Shown piece by piece: positions 1 through 7,305 of a DNA stretch of 10,954 bases; within the stretch, counting starts at the first letter, position 1; each line of letters starts with the position of its first letter. A model generated the notes under the pieces. It did not search any database and was not told the origin of the DNA. It worked only from the letters and a program-made list of their open reading frames with translations. The stretch is from assembly GCA_036554605.1 (NCBI GenBank), contig DATBMY010000138.1, forward strand, positions 1 to 10,954, given 5' to 3'. This stretch comes from DATBMY01 sp036554605 (GTDB taxonomy: Bacteria > Acidobacteriota > Blastocatellia > UBA7656). The translations under genes were made by a program, and so were the position numbers.

Positions 1-1
1 A

Positions 2-1249
2 TCGGGCAAGCTCCCCTTTAACGCGCCGAAGATAACGGCCGTCATCGTGCAGCAGGTTACCCAGCCGCCGCCGCCGCTACACAGTCTCAACGCGACGATT
101 TCGCCGGCTGTCGAAAAGGTCGTTCAGCACGCTCTCGAGAAACGGCGAGAGGCAAGACCGCAGACCGCGATGGCTTTAGCGCAGGAACTCTCCTCGGCTG
201 TCCGGTCCCTCGTTTCCTCTTCCCAAACCCAGTCGAGCCAGCAGGGGCTTAACACTAATCCCGTTCAACTGCCTGATAGGCGGCAGGCGGAATCCGGAGC
301 AATGCAGGCGGGGTTGCAGCTGCCGCCAAATGTAGTTTTTATTCAACGCGACGAGCAAGCCAGCCAGGCGAGCCGCAGGCCATTCTTATATCTCGTTGCT
401 TTTATACTGCTGCTTACAATGGCTGGCGGAGCTTTAGCGCTGCTCATGAGTGGCGGGGATAATACAGACGTCGCGGAAGTAACCGCCGATCAGGCGGCAG
501 CCGACGTCGCGAAGCAACAAGGCGCGGAACAGGCGCCCCCCGCCACGCCATCTACACCCCCCAGGGCGCCGCAAGGCATGGTTTTCGTTCCGGGCGGGGA
601 GTTCGCTATGGGCATCGATACCGGCACTCTTTCCGAGCGCCCGGCGCACCCGGTTACGGTTAAATCATTCTTCATCGACAAGCATGAAGTTACCTGCGAA
701 GAATACGCGAAATTCGTCCGCGCGACGAATCATCCGGTGCCACCCGGATGGGTCAATGGAACATTCCCGGCCGGCGCGGCCCGCAAACCGGTCACCGGCG
801 TCAGCTGGGAGGATGCCAGCGCTTTTGCCCAGTGGGCAGGAAAGCGGCTACCTACGGAAGAAGAGTGGGAGTTCGCGGCTCGCGGCACGGACGGTCGCCG
901 CTTCCCGTGGGGTAATCAGTGGGGGTCGGGCGTTGCCAACGCCGACGTTACCGCCCGGGGGCATCATCATGTTTCAAATGTAGGCGCGCATCCAAACGGG
1001 CCCTCGCCATTCGGCGCGCTCGATATGGCAGGCAATGCCTGGGAGTGGACTTCCAGTGACCTGGTGGCTTATCCGGGCGGCCAGCTTTCATCGCCTACGC
1101 ATCACGATCATAAAGTGATTCGCGGAGGTAGTTTTAAGAACACCCGGGAACAGGCTAATACTACTTTCCGTAAATGCTACGTCATGAAAGGAGGTGATTA
1201 TAGCGATATAGGATTTAGATGCGTTCAAGATTTGCCGAAAGCACAATAG
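2..1249 (+). CDS. Ser/Thr protein kinase C-terminus fused to FGE/SUMF1-like domain (5'-truncated)
   Basis: The reading frame is open from base 2, so the 5' end lies outside the window; a GTG at 47 is an internal codon, not the likely start. The first visible residues (GKLPF, then VTQPPPPL and ISPAVEKVV.HALEK...ARPQTA) match the last helices of a PknB-type Ser/Thr kinase. After a Gln/Ser-rich linker comes one hydrophobic helix (about residues 127-149, counting from base 2), then an Ala/Pro-rich linker, then a formylglycine-generating-enzyme-like domain (about 192-411). That domain shows GMVFVPGGEFAMG, RLPTEEEWEFAARG, FPWGN, GALDMAGNAWEWT, IRGGSF and IGFRC. Expected topology is cytoplasmic kinase, membrane helix, extracytoplasmic FGE domain. 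The paired cysteines that true FGEs carry just after the GGS motif are replaced by Asn and Ala, so the domain is probably a binding or sensor module and not a formylglycine generator. Function as a signalling receptor is inferred. Confidence 0.88.
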   Translation, partial: SGKLPFNAPKITAVIVQQVTQPPPPLHSLNATISPAVEKVVQHALEKRREARPQTAMALAQELSSAVRSLVSSSQTQSSQQGLNTNPVQLPDRRQAESGAMQAGLQLPPNVVFIQRDEQASQASRRPFLYLVAFILLLTMAGGALALLMSGGDNTDVAEVTADQAAADVAKQQGAEQAPPATPSTPPRAPQGMVFVPGGEFAMGIDTGTLSERPAHPVTVKSFFIDKHEVTCEEYAKFVRATNHPVPPGWVNGTFPAGAARKPVTGVSWEDASAFAQWAGKRLPTEEEWEFAARGTDGRRFPWGNQWGSGVANADVTARGHHHVSNVGAHPNGPSPFGALDMAGNAWEWTSSDLVAYPGGQLSSPTHHDHKVIRGGSFKNTREQANTTFRKCYVMKGGDYSDIGFRCVQDLPKAQ

Positions 1250-1272
1250 GTGCTAATCCACATCAGCGATAA

Positions 1273-1330
1273 GCGGCGGCCGGAAGAAACCCGACTGGCC
1301 TTTGCGAAAGCAGGTCAGCCTGGCCGCCGC
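1273..1330. other. Inverted repeat between convergent genes, possible weak bidirectional terminator
   Basis: GCGGCGGCC at 1273-1281 is perfectly complementary to GGCCGCCGC at 1322-1330, giving a 9-bp GC-only stem around a 40-nt loop. The loop contains a small nested CTTT-GCG-AAAG hairpin. It sits between the 3' ends of the kinase-FGE gene (+) and the thioredoxin gene (-). No T-tract follows on either strand, so it is not a classical intrinsic terminator. A role in 3'-end formation is inferred from position only. Confidence 0.3.
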
Positions 1331-1411
1331 CTCAAGTTGATGTAGATCCTCGAAAGTACTCACACGGTCTGGTCTCGGAGCCCTCCAGACAATCACCGCT
1401 CGCCTTTATAT

Positions 1412-1864
1412 TCAGCTCTCGCCGCGTATGACCCGTTCCAGCCTTCGCGTTATCTCTGATTTTGGCTGCACGCCCACAATGCGATCGACCTCCCGGCCCT
1501 CTCTCAGCACTAGCAGCGTCGGAATGCTGTGGACGTTGAAGCGCGTCGTCGCTACGGGATTCTCATCTATATTGAGTTTCGCGACTTTCACGCGGCCCGC
1601 CATCTCAGCCGCAATCTCTTCGAGCACCGGCGCGATCATACGGCACGGCCCGCACCACGGCGCCCACATGTCGAGCAGCACCGGCAGCGGCGAACGCTCG
1701 ACCTCGGCCGAAAAGATCGCGTCGGTAACAGTAACCGGCCTGTCGACAAACAGCGGGCTCTTGCATCTTCCGCATACCGGCTCAAGCCCTTGCTCGATCT
1801 TCTCTCGCGGCACACGATTCTTAGCGCCGCATACGGAACAGCTTATCAATTGCGCGTCGGACAT
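1412..1864 (-). CDS. trxC: Thioredoxin 2-type thioredoxin with N-terminal zinc ribbon
   Basis: A 150-residue cytoplasmic thiol-disulfide oxidoreductase that should reduce protein disulfides using thioredoxin reductase. Two CxxC pairs at Cys9/Cys12 and Cys31/Cys34 form the zinc-binding N-terminal extension typical of thioredoxin 2. The thioredoxin fold follows, with the canonical WCGPC active site at 70-74 and the cis-proline loop SIPT (Pro115). Length fits the TrxC family (about 140-150 residues). The ATG start is supported by an AGGGAGGT ribosome-binding site 8 nt upstream on the minus strand. The gene is convergent with the kinase-FGE gene and divergent from the MFS gene, so it is probably monocistronic. 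The trxC symbol rests on the zinc-ribbon architecture; no oxidative-stress operator was recognised. Confidence 0.93.
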   Translation of the reverse strand: MSDAQLISCSVCGAKNRVPREKIEQGLEPVCGRCKSPLFVDRPVTVTDAIFSAEVERSPLPVLLDMWAPWCGPCRMIAPVLEEIAAEMAGRVKVAKLNIDENPVATTRFNVHSIPTLLVLREGREVDRIVGVQPKSEITRRLERVIRGES

Positions 1865-2028
1865 AACTCAATACCTCCCTAAAGAGCATCTGACCTGATA
1901 ATAACGACAGGCTCGCTCTATTATGTATACACGGTATCTTCTCGCGGGGACTGGTGCAACAAGTCTGAAAGTGATTATTGTATGTGTCGTCATAAGGTCG
2001 GCGCACGCTGCCGTTCATGTAAAGAGCC
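1865..2028. promoter_or_regulatory. Divergent intergenic region with weak thioredoxin promoter candidate
   Basis: This 164-bp gap separates the starts of the thioredoxin (-) and MFS (+) genes and must hold both promoters. On the minus strand TTGCAC (1954-1959) and TACCGT (1931-1936) are 17 nt apart and could be a -35/-10 pair for the thioredoxin gene, though the -10 is poor. A palindromic TGTATACA lies at 1924-1931, just inside the candidate -10. No convincing plus-strand promoter for the transporter was found. Confidence 0.25.
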
Positions 2029-3255
2029 TTGTTTACAAACGAGAACAAGCAAGCGAGCCGGAGGGCCCGAGAAAGCTGGCGGGCGAGGGCGGCCGACTAT
2101 CTGGCCCTTGAAAAGAATGTGACTGCCGCCTCGGCGGCGGTCTTACTGATAGGGATGGGGGAAGAGCTATGGAAGAAGTTTCTCCCGAAATATCTCGAAG
2201 CGCTCGGCGCGAGCACGTTCGTCATCGGCCTGTTCGGAACGAGCAAGGACTTCCTTGACGCGGTCTATCAGTATCCGGGCGGATCGATAGCCGACCGCCT
2301 CGGAAGGCGCAAAGCATTCTTCATCTTCATCGCGCTCGCCACCGCCGGATACGCCATCTACCTGCTGAGCCCTTCGTGGCACTTCATTTTCGCGGGGCTC
2401 GCTTTTACGATGGCATGGAGTAGCATGGCCTCCCCGGCTATCTTTGCGGTCATTGGCGACGCGCTTCCAAAGGAGCGGCGCGCAATAGGCTTCACGTTTC
2501 AATCGTTAATCAAGCGCGTGCCGATGGCAATTTCGCCGCTAATCGGAGGCAGCCTCATCGTGACTTTCGGAGTTGTCAGCGGCGTTCGCGCCGGCTTAAT
2601 CGCGACGCTTCTGCTCGTGACACTCACCCTGCTCATCTTGAGGAGAATAAACATACCGGTCATGCCGGGCGAAAGGATCAACATCCGAGGGGTGTGGCAA
2701 TCTTTCCATAGCGCGCTCAAGCGGTTGCTGATCTCCGATATCATAATCAGAACCTGCGAAGGGCTTTCGGAGGTATTGATTATTCTCTATGTAACGAACG
2801 TGCTCGGCGTCAGCACCGCTGAGTTTGGTCTGCTCGTGGCGATTCAGGTGACGACCTCGATTCTCGTATACATTCCATCGGCAAAGATAGCCGACCGCAT
2901 CGGGCGAAGACCCTTTGTAATAGCTACCTACATTTGCTTTGCGCTCTTTCCGGTGCTGGTGGCAGTTGCAACGGGGCTCCTCTCGCTCATCATCGCCTTT
3001 ATTGTTGGCGGCCTGAGAGAGATTGGCGAGCCCTCGCGCAAAGCCATGATAGTAGATTTCGCCCGGCCGCACCTGCGCGCGCGCACGGTTGGCCTTTACT
3101 ACCTCGTGCGGGGGCTATCGATAACCCCGGCGGCGGCCGTGGGCGGCCTGCTCTGGAAGATAACGCCCCAGACTCCGTTCATCGTCGCCGGAATAGTCGG
3201 CATAATTGGCGCTATCGTCTTCGCTGCTACGGTTGAGGAGAGATATGCAAGTTGA
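2029..3255 (+). CDS. MFS transporter, substrate unknown
   Basis: A polytopic inner-membrane protein of up to 408 residues, mostly hydrophobic helices, consistent with a 12-helix major facilitator. The family's motif A loop occurs twice, once per half: GGSIADRLGRRK at 84-95 and SAKIADRIGRRP at 284-295. This is the internal duplication expected of MFS carriers. Helix 1 carries charged residues (GEELWKK, 44-50), so substrate or proton coupling through that helix is possible; the substrate cannot be read from sequence. The start is uncertain. An in-frame stop at 2020-2022 limits the N-terminus, and the furthest start is a TTG at 2029 with only a weak AAAGAG upstream. A GTG at 2119 (residue 31) would begin just before helix 1 and is a credible alternative. 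It stands alone, divergent from the thioredoxin and 128 bp before the receptor gene. Confidence 0.88.
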   Translation: MFTNENKQASRRARESWRARAADYLALEKNVTAASAAVLLIGMGEELWKKFLPKYLEALGASTFVIGLFGTSKDFLDAVYQYPGGSIADRLGRRKAFFIFIALATAGYAIYLLSPSWHFIFAGLAFTMAWSSMASPAIFAVIGDALPKERRAIGFTFQSLIKRVPMAISPLIGGSLIVTFGVVSGVRAGLIATLLLVTLTLLILRRINIPVMPGERINIRGVWQSFHSALKRLLISDIIIRTCEGLSEVLIILYVTNVLGVSTAEFGLLVAIQVTTSILVYIPSAKIADRIGRRPFVIATYICFALFPVLVAVATGLLSLIIAFIVGGLREIGEPSRKAMIVDFARPHLRARTVGLYYLVRGLSITPAAAVGGLLWKITPQTPFIVAGIVGIIGAIVFAATVEERYAS

Positions 3256-3302
3256 AGGCAATTCTAGACTAAGGATCAAATCATATCGCGCTCGCGAAGC
3301 TC

Positions 3303-3332
3303 TTGTATTTCAAATATCAATTAAAGTATCCT
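3303..3332 (+). promoter_or_regulatory. Possible promoter for the outer-membrane receptor gene
   Basis: The 128-bp gap before the receptor gene is locally AT-rich. It contains TTGTAT at 3303-3308 and TATCCT at 3327-3332 with an 18-nt spacer, an acceptable but not strong sigma70-like pair. A nearby TATAAC at 3336-3341 is an alternative -10 without a matching -35. Weak call based on motif and position only. Confidence 0.25.
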
Positions 3333-3383
3333 GCCTATAACTACCAGTGAGACTTCTTCGTTGATTGTCCGAGGAGTACCTGA

Positions 3384-5984
3384 ATGAGGCGCGCCAATAA
3401 TAAAAAGATCTCTGCTCTAAAAAGATTGTGCCCGCTGTTGCTGCTGCTGTTTGGTGGGACACCCGCCTTCGGCCAGGGCCCCGACAGATCATTTCAGATG
3501 TCGGGTGTCGTGGTCGATCAGGGCGGCGCGGTCATAAGCGAAGCCAGGATAATTATTCGCCCAAAGGGCGGCGGCCAGGAGCAAATAAAGACGACCAACG
3601 AGAAGGGCGAGTTTCACTTTAGCGTGGTGGAAGGCGGCAGTTATGAGATCGAAGCGCAAAAGGAAGGATTCAAGCCGGCCATGACGGAGATCGCGGTAGG
3701 GGCGCGCCGGCCATCCCCTCTGCGGATCATTATGCCGATTGCCGAGCTGCATGAAGAGATTGTCGTTACGGACACTACCGCTCAAACAAATACAAACCCG
3801 GAAGAGAACCTCGACGTCGTCAAGCTGGACCGCGAGCAACTGCGCAACCTGCCCGTTCTGGGCAACGATATTCTCGCAAGCGCCATCCAGTTGCTCGACC
3901 CCGGATCAATCGGATCGGGCGGGGCGACCATAGTCATTGACGGGCTGGAGACCACGAAGACAAAAGTGGCGGCCTCCCAGATTCAGGAAGTGCGCATCAA
4001 CCAGAACCCTTATTCAGCGGAGTTCGCCCGGCCCGGTCGCGGGCGCATCGAAGTCATTACCAAACCCGGCTCGTCCGAATATCACGGCGAGTTCAATTTC
4101 ATCTTTCGCGATTACCGGCTTGACGCGCGCAATCCGTTTGCGACCGAGCGAGCGCCGGAGCAGCGCCGCATCTTTGAAGGCAGCTTTACCGGGCCGCTTG
4201 GCAACGGCAAGACCACCTCTTTTCTCTTCAGCGTCGAGCGCGAAGAGGAGGACTTGCAATCGGTTGTATTCGCCAGCACGCCGGATGGGCTCTTCGTCGC
4301 CAACGTGGCGAACCCGAACCGGGAAAACGAGCTGAACTTCCGAGTCGATCATCAGCTTGGCGCAAAAACGACCCTGTCGATGCGCTACGAGTTCGATTTC
4401 GGCTCGACCCGTAACGAAGATGTTGGAGGATTCAACCTCCCGGATATTGCCACGAATTCATCGGAGCGCGAGCACGAGCTTCAATTCACCTATCGCAGAA
4501 TCATCTCCGCCACTCTGGTTAACGAACTCACGCTGCGCGTGGGACACGAAAAAGAGGTGGAACGCAGCGCCCGCGAGGGGATTGCGAAGATCGTCGTGCT
4601 GGATGCCTTTACCGGCGGCGGCGGCCAGGTCGATACAAGCGAGACGGAGAACTACCTCCAGCTTAATGAAATCCTGTCGTGGAATCACGGCAGGCATTTT
4701 CTCCGGACCGGGCTGAACATACCCAGCCTGAGGCGGCGCTCGTGGAGCGACCGGAACAATTTTGGAGGCACCTTCTTTTTCTCCACCCTGGCTGATTACC
4801 AGAACAACCGGCCATTTCTCTATTCCATAAATCAGGGTGACCCCAATCTGATCTTCTGGCAGAAAGAGATCGGGTTATTTGTGCAGGATAATATTCTGGT
4901 GCGGCCCAATTTTTCGATCGGGGCGGGGTTGCGATACGACTGGCAGAATTATACGGGGGATTCAAACAATTTCTCCCCGCGACTTTCGTTCGCCTATGCG
5001 CCGGATAAGAACCGGCAGACCGTAGTGCGCGGCGGCGCGGGAATATTCTACGACCGCACCGGCCCGCGCCCCATCGCCGATTTCTTGAGGTTCGACGGCC
5101 GGAGAGTGCGGCAGGTTTCAATCACCGATCCCGGTTATCCAGACCCGCTCGCTTCGGGTGGAGCGATCGAGGCTCAGCCAAGCAGCATCGTGCGGTTCGC
5201 TCCCGGCATTCGCTCGCCCTATACGCTTCAATTCAATCTTGGCGTCGAACGACAGCTCGGCAAATCGCTGACGGCAACGGCAAACTACATTAATACGCGA
5301 GGGATCAAGTTATTTCGCTCGCGCAACCTGAACGCCCCGCCGCCGCCCGATTTTGTCGAGCGGCCCGATTTGAGCATCGGCGTTCTGCGCCAGATAGAAT
5401 CATCCGCCGATTCGCAGTCACACGCGCTGGAGCTGATTCTGCGCGGCCGCTTAAGCCGCTTCTTTAAGGGCACGGTTCAATACACCCTCGGGCGAGCCTA
5501 CAACAATGCGGGCGGCCTCAATTCGCTGCCGGCAAATAATTATGATTTGACCGGGGAGTGGGCGCGGGCGGACTTTGACGAGCGTCATCGTTTCAACTTG
5601 CTTGGCACTATCGAGGCGGGAGAATGGTTCAATCTCGGATTAAAGCTCTCGCTCACATCGGGCCGGCCGTACAGCCTCACGACCGGGCGCGATGACAATC
5701 GCGACAGCATTGCTAGCGACCGCCCGGAGGGAGTGCGGCGCAACTCTTTACAGGGTCCGGGCTCGGCCACCCTCGACGTCAGATGGTCCAAAGAGTTTCG
5801 ATTGAAAAAGAGCGAGAAAGAAGACCAGGGCCCGGCTTTCACGCTCGGCGTCGACGCATTCAACGTGCTCAACCGGACCAATTACGCCGGGTTCGTCGGA
5901 AATCTAAGCTCGCCCTTTTTCGGCCTGCCCGTTGCGGCGCGCCCCGCCCGGCGGATGCAGGTTTCGATGGGCTTCAGTTTTTGA
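3384..5984 (+). CDS. TonB-dependent receptor-like outer-membrane protein (Oar-like) with carboxypeptidase-regulatory domain
   Basis: An 866-residue secreted protein. Residues 1-30 form a signal peptide: basic start, leucine-rich core at 17-22, likely cleavage after AFG at 30. Residues about 37-117 form a carboxypeptidase-regulatory-like beta sandwich (SGVVVDQGGAVISEARI, then NEKGEFHF and YEIEAQKEGF). A plug-like domain follows at about 123-230, beginning EEIVVTD and containing IVIDGLET and RIEVITKPGS. The remainder is rich in alternating beta strands and aromatic residues, as in a barrel, and the chain ends in GFSF with a C-terminal Phe, the usual outer-membrane signature. It probably imports or binds a large nutrient across the outer membrane with TonB. 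The ligand is unknown, and it is shorter than many 1000-1200-residue Oar-like proteins. GAGGAG at 3371-3376 lies 7 nt before the ATG. No partner lipoprotein or TonB gene is adjacent. Confidence 0.9.
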   Translation: MRRANNKKISALKRLCPLLLLLFGGTPAFGQGPDRSFQMSGVVVDQGGAVISEARIIIRPKGGGQEQIKTTNEKGEFHFSVVEGGSYEIEAQKEGFKPAMTEIAVGARRPSPLRIIMPIAELHEEIVVTDTTAQTNTNPEENLDVVKLDREQLRNLPVLGNDILASAIQLLDPGSIGSGGATIVIDGLETTKTKVAASQIQEVRINQNPYSAEFARPGRGRIEVITKPGSSEYHGEFNFIFRDYRLDARNPFATERAPEQRRIFEGSFTGPLGNGKTTSFLFSVEREEEDLQSVVFASTPDGLFVANVANPNRENELNFRVDHQLGAKTTLSMRYEFDFGSTRNEDVGGFNLPDIATNSSEREHELQFTYRRIISATLVNELTLRVGHEKEVERSAREGIAKIVVLDAFTGGGGQVDTSETENYLQLNEILSWNHGRHFLRTGLNIPSLRRRSWSDRNNFGGTFFFSTLADYQNNRPFLYSINQGDPNLIFWQKEIGLFVQDNILVRPNFSIGAGLRYDWQNYTGDSNNFSPRLSFAYAPDKNRQTVVRGGAGIFYDRTGPRPIADFLRFDGRRVRQVSITDPGYPDPLASGGAIEAQPSSIVRFAPGIRSPYTLQFNLGVERQLGKSLTATANYINTRGIKLFRSRNLNAPPPPDFVERPDLSIGVLRQIESSADSQSHALELILRGRLSRFFKGTVQYTLGRAYNNAGGLNSLPANNYDLTGEWARADFDERHRFNLLGTIEAGEWFNLGLKLSLTSGRPYSLTTGRDDNRDSIASDRPEGVRRNSLQGPGSATLDVRWSKEFRLKKSEKEDQGPAFTLGVDAFNVLNRTNYAGFVGNLSSPFFGLPVAARPARRMQVSMGFSF

Positions 5985-5996
5985 GTGGCCTAAGCT

Positions 5997-6581
5997 TTAT
6001 CCGCGGCTGCGTTCGAGCAGCACTACCATAATCAAGCTCAGCACTATGTGCGTCTCTTCTCTGTCGCTGACAGGCGCCAGCCTCTCTATCGAGTACTTGC
6101 CTTCAAAAAAGGCGGGCTCTTTTTTCATACGAACCACTGGCGTGCCGTCGACCCGGCGAACCTCATAAACGGGGTGAAAAAAATAACCGGCCAGCATCCC
6201 GATTATTGGAATCGCTCCAAGCAGGCCATCAAGAACCTTGGTCCACGGGTTGGCTTCCTGGATTGTCATCCCGCCCGCATCCCCGCCTCGAATATCGTAG
6301 CGGGCTCTCCATATTGACTTCATTCCTTGCCTGCTTATGGCGCCAAGGTTTGCGCCGTTGCGATCGGCGAAATTGTACGTGGCCGATATGTCGAGCATCC
6401 TATCGGCATTTATCGTGTATAAAGGATGGGTCTGCTCCTGGTCGGCAAAGATCGTGATCGACTCCTTGAGCTTGAACATCTTCTGCTTGACATAAAAAAC
6501 AAGCCTTCCCGTCGAGTCGGTTACCGATAGCTGGGTTGCGAGGGCGAGTATCTTGAAAGTAAATTGGAGTGGAAAATTCAT
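5997..6581 (-). CDS. LURP-one-related / tubby-like-fold protein
   Basis: A 194-residue protein resembling the LURP-one-related family, whose fold is shared with tubby C-terminal domains and phospholipid scramblases. The supporting pattern is the N-terminal run of short beta strands with polar turns: LQFTFKILALATQLSV, then GRLVFYVKQKMFKLKESI, then TIFADQEQTHPLYTI and MKSIWRARYDI. A hydrophobic segment, LLGAIPIIGMLAGYFF, lies at about 120-135, and a second hydrophobic stretch at 179-189 sits near the C-terminus. In this fold a hydrophobic C-terminal helix is normally buried inside the barrel, so these need not be membrane helices. Biochemical function is unknown; lipid binding is a guess from the fold. 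The ATG is preceded by AGAGGAGAG about 9 nt upstream on the minus strand. The stop lies 12 bp from the convergent receptor gene, and the 5' end faces the oxidoreductase operon promoter region. Confidence 0.72.
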   Translation of the reverse strand: MNFPLQFTFKILALATQLSVTDSTGRLVFYVKQKMFKLKESITIFADQEQTHPLYTINADRMLDISATYNFADRNGANLGAISRQGMKSIWRARYDIRGGDAGGMTIQEANPWTKVLDGLLGAIPIIGMLAGYFFHPVYEVRRVDGTPVVRMKKEPAFFEGKYSIERLAPVSDREETHIVLSLIMVVLLERSRG

Positions 6582-6656
6582 CTGCCTATGCTCTCCTCTT
6601 CTTTGATGCGCTGGCCAGCAGCCATTGATTCTCCTGCCGTGACGAATCTAATCTTA

Positions 6657-6685
6657 TTGACAACCCTCAGGCAATCCCATATTAT
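6657..6685 (+). promoter_or_regulatory. Near-consensus sigma70 promoter of the oxidoreductase operon
   Basis: TTGACA at 6657-6662 is a perfect -35 box. Exactly 17 nt later TATTAT at 6680-6685 differs from the consensus -10 at one base. Transcription should start near 6692, leaving a leader of roughly 110 nt before the first operon gene at 6801. The leader holds short CCC-TCA-GGG and G-rich/C-rich pairings but no riboswitch that could be recognised. Both boxes and the spacing are read directly from the sequence; activity is inferred. Confidence 0.65.
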
Positions 6686-6800
6686 CAGCGCCGTTTTGTA
6701 AGATAAACTTCTGTAGTCCCCTCAGGGTTCAAGTTCTTAATTCATCTCTTGTGCTCTTTGATCGGGGGTTTTCCTCCATCTATGAGAAAGGTAAGCATCC

Positions 6801-7280
6801 ATGAAGAAAAAGAAAGATCCCGCGGAGCAATTCCTTGAGCTATCAGCCCGGTTGACGGGATTTGAAAGAGTGGAGCTTCAGGGAACGGGCTTGTCCGAAG
6901 AGTATTACCGGCAGCTTGTGGGGGTCATCGGCAAGGAGCTTTGCGACGAGCTATGTCTTCTATCGAGCAGACTCATTGAAGAGTTTCATGACGATGAAGA
7001 TGAGTTAAACGCGGCGCTCCGGCGACAGATTATGGCAAGCGCGAAGTTCGGCCCGGTGGCGAGAAATATAATACAGATGTGGTATCTGGGGAGCTGGATC
7101 CAGATGCCTCCGGGGTGGCGAAGCCAATTTGGCACCGCCCCCAATGACGTCACCCGCGTCATATCAGCCGAAGGCTATATACAGAGCCTGGTCTACAACG
7201 TAATGGGGGCACACCCGCCGGCGGCAAAACAACCAGGGTTCGGCTCGTGGGGCCAGCCGCCCGATTCCGATCCGCTTTGA
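6801..7280 (+). CDS. FAD-dependent sorbitol-dehydrogenase-type small subunit
   Basis: A 159-residue protein resembling the small subunit of FAD-linked polyol/sugar dehydrogenases (FAD-SLDH family, related to gluconate 2-dehydrogenase subunit 3). The supporting region is MWYLGSWI at 93-100, then GYIQSLVYNVMG at 125-136 and a Pro/Gly/Trp-rich tail (PGFGSWGQPP, 145-154). These follow the family's WYTG...Y..AL......P.G.W..PP pattern. In characterised complexes this subunit binds and stabilises the flavoprotein and often carries a Tat export signal. Here the N-terminus is MKKKKDPAEQ with no twin arginine and no hydrophobic core, so the protein is predicted to stay in the cytoplasm. AAAGG at 6787-6791 lies 9 nt before the ATG. 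It is the first gene of the operon and ends 25 bp before the preferred start of the GMC gene, its likely partner. Confidence 0.75.
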   Translation: MKKKKDPAEQFLELSARLTGFERVELQGTGLSEEYYRQLVGVIGKELCDELCLLSSRLIEEFHDDEDELNAALRRQIMASAKFGPVARNIIQMWYLGSWIQMPPGWRSQFGTAPNDVTRVISAEGYIQSLVYNVMGAHPPAAKQPGFGSWGQPPDSDPL

Positions 7281-7294
7281 AATGATTGATCAAC

Positions 7295-7299
7295 GAGGA
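7295..7299 (+). promoter_or_regulatory. Ribosome-binding site selecting the GMC start at 7306
   Basis: GAGGA at 7295-7299 lies 6 nt before the ATG at 7306. The upstream in-frame ATG at 7282 has no Shine-Dalgarno-like sequence, and the FAD-binding strand begins only a few residues after 7306. The shorter protein is therefore preferred. Confidence 0.65.
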
Positions 7300-7305
7300 C
7301 AAATC

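Noticed and set aside
2596..3072. 158-codon minus-strand open frame within the MFS gene
   Set aside because: Charged, low-hydrophobicity antisense translation of membrane helices with no family resemblance.
6105..6125. AT-rich inverted repeat (AAAAAAG ... CTTTTTT, 7-nt loop) resembling an intrinsic terminator
   Set aside because: It lies inside the LURP-one-like coding sequence, where the bases encode a conserved-looking Lys/Phe-rich strand, and the stem is almost all A-T.
6782..6838. Short 18-codon ORF (ATG at 6782) overlapping the start of the small-subunit gene, possible leader peptide
   Set aside because: No Shine-Dalgarno sequence precedes it and its composition is just the shifted frame of the lysine-rich start of the real gene.
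7282..7305. Upstream ATG giving eight extra residues to the GMC protein
   Set aside because: No ribosome-binding site, whereas GAGGA lies 6 nt before the ATG at 7306, right before the FAD-binding strand.
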